From a bacterium (GTDB lineage Bacteria > Ratteibacteria > UBA8468 > B48-G9 > DTJG01): a stretch of 7,764 bases of DNA. Position 1 is the first letter of the stretch. Each line of letters opens with the position of its first letter. The position numbers and the translations under genes are program-made. Of the stretch, positions 6,672-7,764 are shown in pieces. The stretch is from positions 1-7,764 of the forward strand of contig JAOAAW010000152.1 of NCBI GenBank assembly GCA_026418655.1, in the 5' to 3' direction. The notes beneath the pieces are model-generated. The model searched no databases. It was given only the letters and a program-made list of their open reading frames with translations, and was not told where the DNA came from.

Positions 6672-7130
6672 ATGAACAAGAATGTTAAGATAGAAAACAG
6701 AAGAGCTCTTCATGACTATATTATCCTTGAAACAATAGAAGCGGGTATTGAATTGAGGGGTTCTGAGGTGAAGTCAATACGGCAGGGCAATGTGAGTTTA
6801 AAGGATTCGTATGCTGCATTTGAAAAAAACCAGCTGTTTCTACATAATATGCACATTGCTCAGTATCCTGGTTCTTTTGAAAAGATTGATCCTTTAAGAA
6901 AAAGAAGATTGCTACTTCACAAAAACCAGTTGAGAAAATGGCAGCAAAAAGTTGAAGAAAAAGGATTGACAATAATACCACTTTCATTGTATACTAATAC
7001 CAAAGGATTGATGAAAGTTAATCTTGCTCTTGTACGTGGCAAGAAGCTCTTTGATAAACGTCGGGACATAAAAGAGAAAGAGATAAAGAGGACCATTGAG
7101 AAGCATAAAAGATATATGGGGGCGAAATAG
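6672..7130 (+). CDS. smpB: SsrA-binding protein SmpB
   Basis: SmpB binds the tRNA-like domain of tmRNA and brings it to ribosomes stalled without a stop codon. The 152-residue product has NRRALHDYIILETIEAGI near 9-26 and LRGSEVKSIRQGNVSLKDSY near 28-47. IDPLRKRRLLLHK is at 72-84, LTIIPLSLY at 99-107 and VNLALVRGKKLFDKR at 116-130. The basic C-terminal tail (KEKEIKRTIEKHKRYMGAK) is the part that mimics mRNA in the decoding centre. Length is normal for the family. A TTG at 6618 would add 18 residues unlike the family N-terminus and would place the start upstream of the -35, so ATG 6672 is preferred. The last codons (GGG GCG AAA TAG) lie inside the mature 5' end of ssrA. Confidence 0.97.
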   Translation: MNKNVKIENRRALHDYIILETIEAGIELRGSEVKSIRQGNVSLKDSYAAFEKNQLFLHNMHIAQYPGSFEKIDPLRKRRLLLHKNQLRKWQQKVEEKGLTIIPLSLYTNTKGLMKVNLALVRGKKLFDKRRDIKEKEIKRTIEKHKRYMGAK

Positions 7131-7467
7131 GTCTCGACAGGGGGAGGATTGAGAAAAGCTGCCGGCCGAGACGCCGGAGGCTCGTAAAATCCGGCAAAAA
7201 AATAGCTGCCACAACAGCAAACTACATGGCTGCATAAGAATGCAGCCACCTGACAGGGCTTCTGCTCCTGAATCCCTGAATCAGGCCGGATAGGAGCTCG
7301 TCTCAGCTCTCTTTGATCCCTGGAGGCTGGGATTAAATCAAAAAGGGATAGGTATTCTGGAATCCAGTTTCGGGGAGTCCAGAAATACCGAAACAAAGCC
7401 GAAACTATGCTCGGTAGATGCTTTTCCATTTCCCCTCTGGACGCGGGGGCAGTACCCGCCGCCTCCA
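7118..7467 (+). ncRNA. ssrA: tmRNA (transfer-messenger RNA)
   Basis: The tmRNA acts as both tRNA and mRNA to rescue stalled ribosomes and tag the nascent protein for proteolysis. The acceptor GGGGGCG (7118-7124) pairs with CGCCTCC (7460-7466) with one G-U, and the discriminator is A 7467. The conserved 5' GGTCTCGACAGGG follows. Pseudoknot 1 is clear: CGAG 7167-7170 with CTCG 7181-7184, and GCCGGA 7173-7178 with TCCGGC 7190-7195. The A-rich AAAAAAATAG then leads to the tag frame. A 9-bp hairpin (7227-7235 / 7240-7248) holds the stop codon. CGGTAGATGC and TCTGGACGCGGG near the 3' end are typical. Length is 350 nt, a one-piece form, with no encoded CCA. Oddities: the T-loop reads GGCAGTA rather than a TTCRANN pattern, and the 5' end overlaps smpB by 13 nt. 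Confidence 0.97.
7208..7237 (+). other. tmRNA proteolysis tag reading frame
   Basis: Aligned with the usual AATAGTC-GCA resume context, AATAGCT precedes GCC at 7208, which is taken as the resume codon. The encoded tag is ATTANYMAA followed by TAA at 7235-7237. If the ribosome resumed one codon earlier, at GCT 7205, one more Ala would be added. The AA ending fits protease recognition, but the common ALAA ending is replaced by MAA and there are no acidic residues. Confidence 0.8.
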
Positions 7468-7615
7468 CTTTCTTCATTATTTCATGATGTTAAGTAATGT
7501 TAATTTCAAGAAAGATTCAGTGTCAGTAGGAGGTTATACAAAATCTGTTATACACTTGGGGTATAGAGGGAATGAATCCAGCAGAGGTGTCCCTCCTTAC
7601 TTAAAGAGCAATAGC

Positions 7616-7648
7616 GGCGGACAGATGGTTAATACCTGTCGCCTTTTT
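7616..7648 (+). terminator. Rho-independent terminator or attenuator
   Basis: GGCG-G-ACAG (7616-7624) pairs with CTGTCGCC (7636-7643) with one bulged G, and TTTTT follows at 7644-7648. It could end the smpB-ssrA transcript. It sits only about 20 nt before the next start codon, so a regulated attenuator is also possible. Confidence 0.65.
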
Positions 7649-7658
7649 CGTATGAACC

Positions 7659-7663
7659 AGGAG
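7659..7663 (+). promoter_or_regulatory. Ribosome binding site before GTG 7669
   Basis: AGGAG lies 5 nt before GTG 7669 and directly after the terminator-like hairpin. It is the main reason for choosing this GTG as the start of the partial gene. Confidence 0.6.
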
Positions 7664-7668
7664 TATCT

Positions 7669-7764
7669 GTGAGATTTATCTTAAATTACTTAATTATCTT
7701 TTTTTTCTCCTGCCTTCTTTTTTCTTCGGATTTTACAAATCAGCTTAAGAATTATCCCGTATAC
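7669..7764 (+). CDS. Start of a probable exported protein (partial)
   Basis: Thirty-two codons are visible before the window ends. From GTG 7669 the product begins MRFILNYLIIFFF, a short basic N-terminus followed by a strongly hydrophobic run to about residue 18. SSDFTNQLKNYPVY follows, which looks like the start of a mature chain. This is a signal peptide or N-terminal anchor. A Cys at residue 15 is preceded by FFS, a poor lipobox, so a lipoprotein is unlikely but not excluded. A good AGGAG site supports the start. The family cannot be identified from so little sequence, and AT-rich DNA can produce hydrophobic codons by chance. Confidence 0.58.
   Translation, partial: MRFILNYLIIFFFSCLLFSSDFTNQLKNYPVY

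Larger units (their letters stand above)
7468..7668 (+). other. Structured intergenic region between ssrA and the next gene
   Basis: No convincing gene lies in these 201 nt. They hold a direct repeat GTTATACA (7533-7540 and 7547-7554, 14-nt period). A TATAC/GTATA hairpin (7549-7553 / 7561-7565) and a GAGGGA/TCCCTC stem (7566-7571 / 7590-7595) follow, then the terminator-like stem at 7616. An AGGAGG at 7529-7534 has no start codon at a usable distance. The region could be the tmRNA 3' trailer, a regulatory leader for the next gene, or a separate small RNA. It matched no riboswitch family I know. Confidence 0.5.

Noticed and set aside
6917..7477. Open frame of 186 codons on the minus strand opposite smpB and ssrA
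   Set aside because: It is antisense to a well-supported protein gene and to the tmRNA; its sequence resembles no family and its length follows from the GC-rich tmRNA.
7529..7534. AGGAGG as a ribosome binding site for a small peptide
   Set aside because: No ATG, GTG or TTG follows within a normal spacing; the next ATG is about 38 nt away.
7418..7672. Plus-strand open frame of 84 codons that ends in a GTGA overlap with the last gene
   Set aside because: Its start lies inside the tmRNA, no Shine-Dalgarno precedes its internal ATGs near 7484, and the protein has no recognisable pattern. The hairpins and repeats in the same bases fit a structured RNA better, though the GTGA overlap keeps a small doubt.
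1..7764. CRISPR array, insertion sequence, integrase or toxin-antitoxin genes
   Set aside because: No regularly spaced repeats, transposase or integrase motifs, or small paired toxin-antitoxin frames were found on either strand.

Overview
The window is AT-rich bacterial DNA with the standard genetic code (TGA is used as stop by hypA and mraY). It carries peptidoglycan and division genes, a mixed housekeeping operon, and the trans-translation pair smpB-ssrA. Neither the tRNA nor the tmRNA encodes its 3' CCA, so CCA must be added after transcription. Clear Shine-Dalgarno sequences are few; most starts rely on overlap with the upstream gene or on probable leaderless transcripts. The protein families do not fix the phylum. 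Gene order, base composition and a GC-rich tRNA-linked block would fit an uncultivated candidate phylum such as Omnitrophota, but that is inference only.

Layout, left to right. Plus strand 1-2489: the last codons of mraY, then murD, then ftsW, each overlapping the next. This is the core order of the division and cell wall (dcw) cluster, but murG and murC do not follow. The cluster stops at a convergent intergenic region (2490-2607) holding a GC-rich palindromic block. Minus strand 6548 down to 2608: one tightly packed operon reading rpe, hisD, an unknown two-helix membrane protein, tmk, the clamp-loader delta' gene (holB-like), and finally tRNA-Leu(CAG), whose 5' third lies inside the end of the delta' reading frame.

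The 123-nt gap between rpe and smpB holds two back-to-back promoters. Each has a TTGACG -35, a 17-nt spacer and a near-perfect -10 placed only 7-8 nt before the ATG, so both transcripts probably start at or next to the start codon. Plus strand 6672-7467: smpB, then ssrA. The 5' end of the mature tmRNA lies within the last codons of smpB. The tmRNA encodes an unusual short tag and has a non-canonical T-loop. After it comes a 201-nt structured region (direct repeats, hairpins, a terminator-like stem) leading to the start of a probable exported protein that runs off the window.

How the genes work together: MraY, MurD and FtsW act in successive stages of septal peptidoglycan synthesis. Tmk supplies dTTP precursor and delta' helps load the replicative clamp, a common pairing. 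SmpB and tmRNA rescue stalled ribosomes. The main points of interest are the extreme compaction (two protein genes overlapping structural RNAs), the paired leaderless promoters, the tmRNA variants and the structured leader at the right end. No defence system, CRISPR array or mobile element was found.
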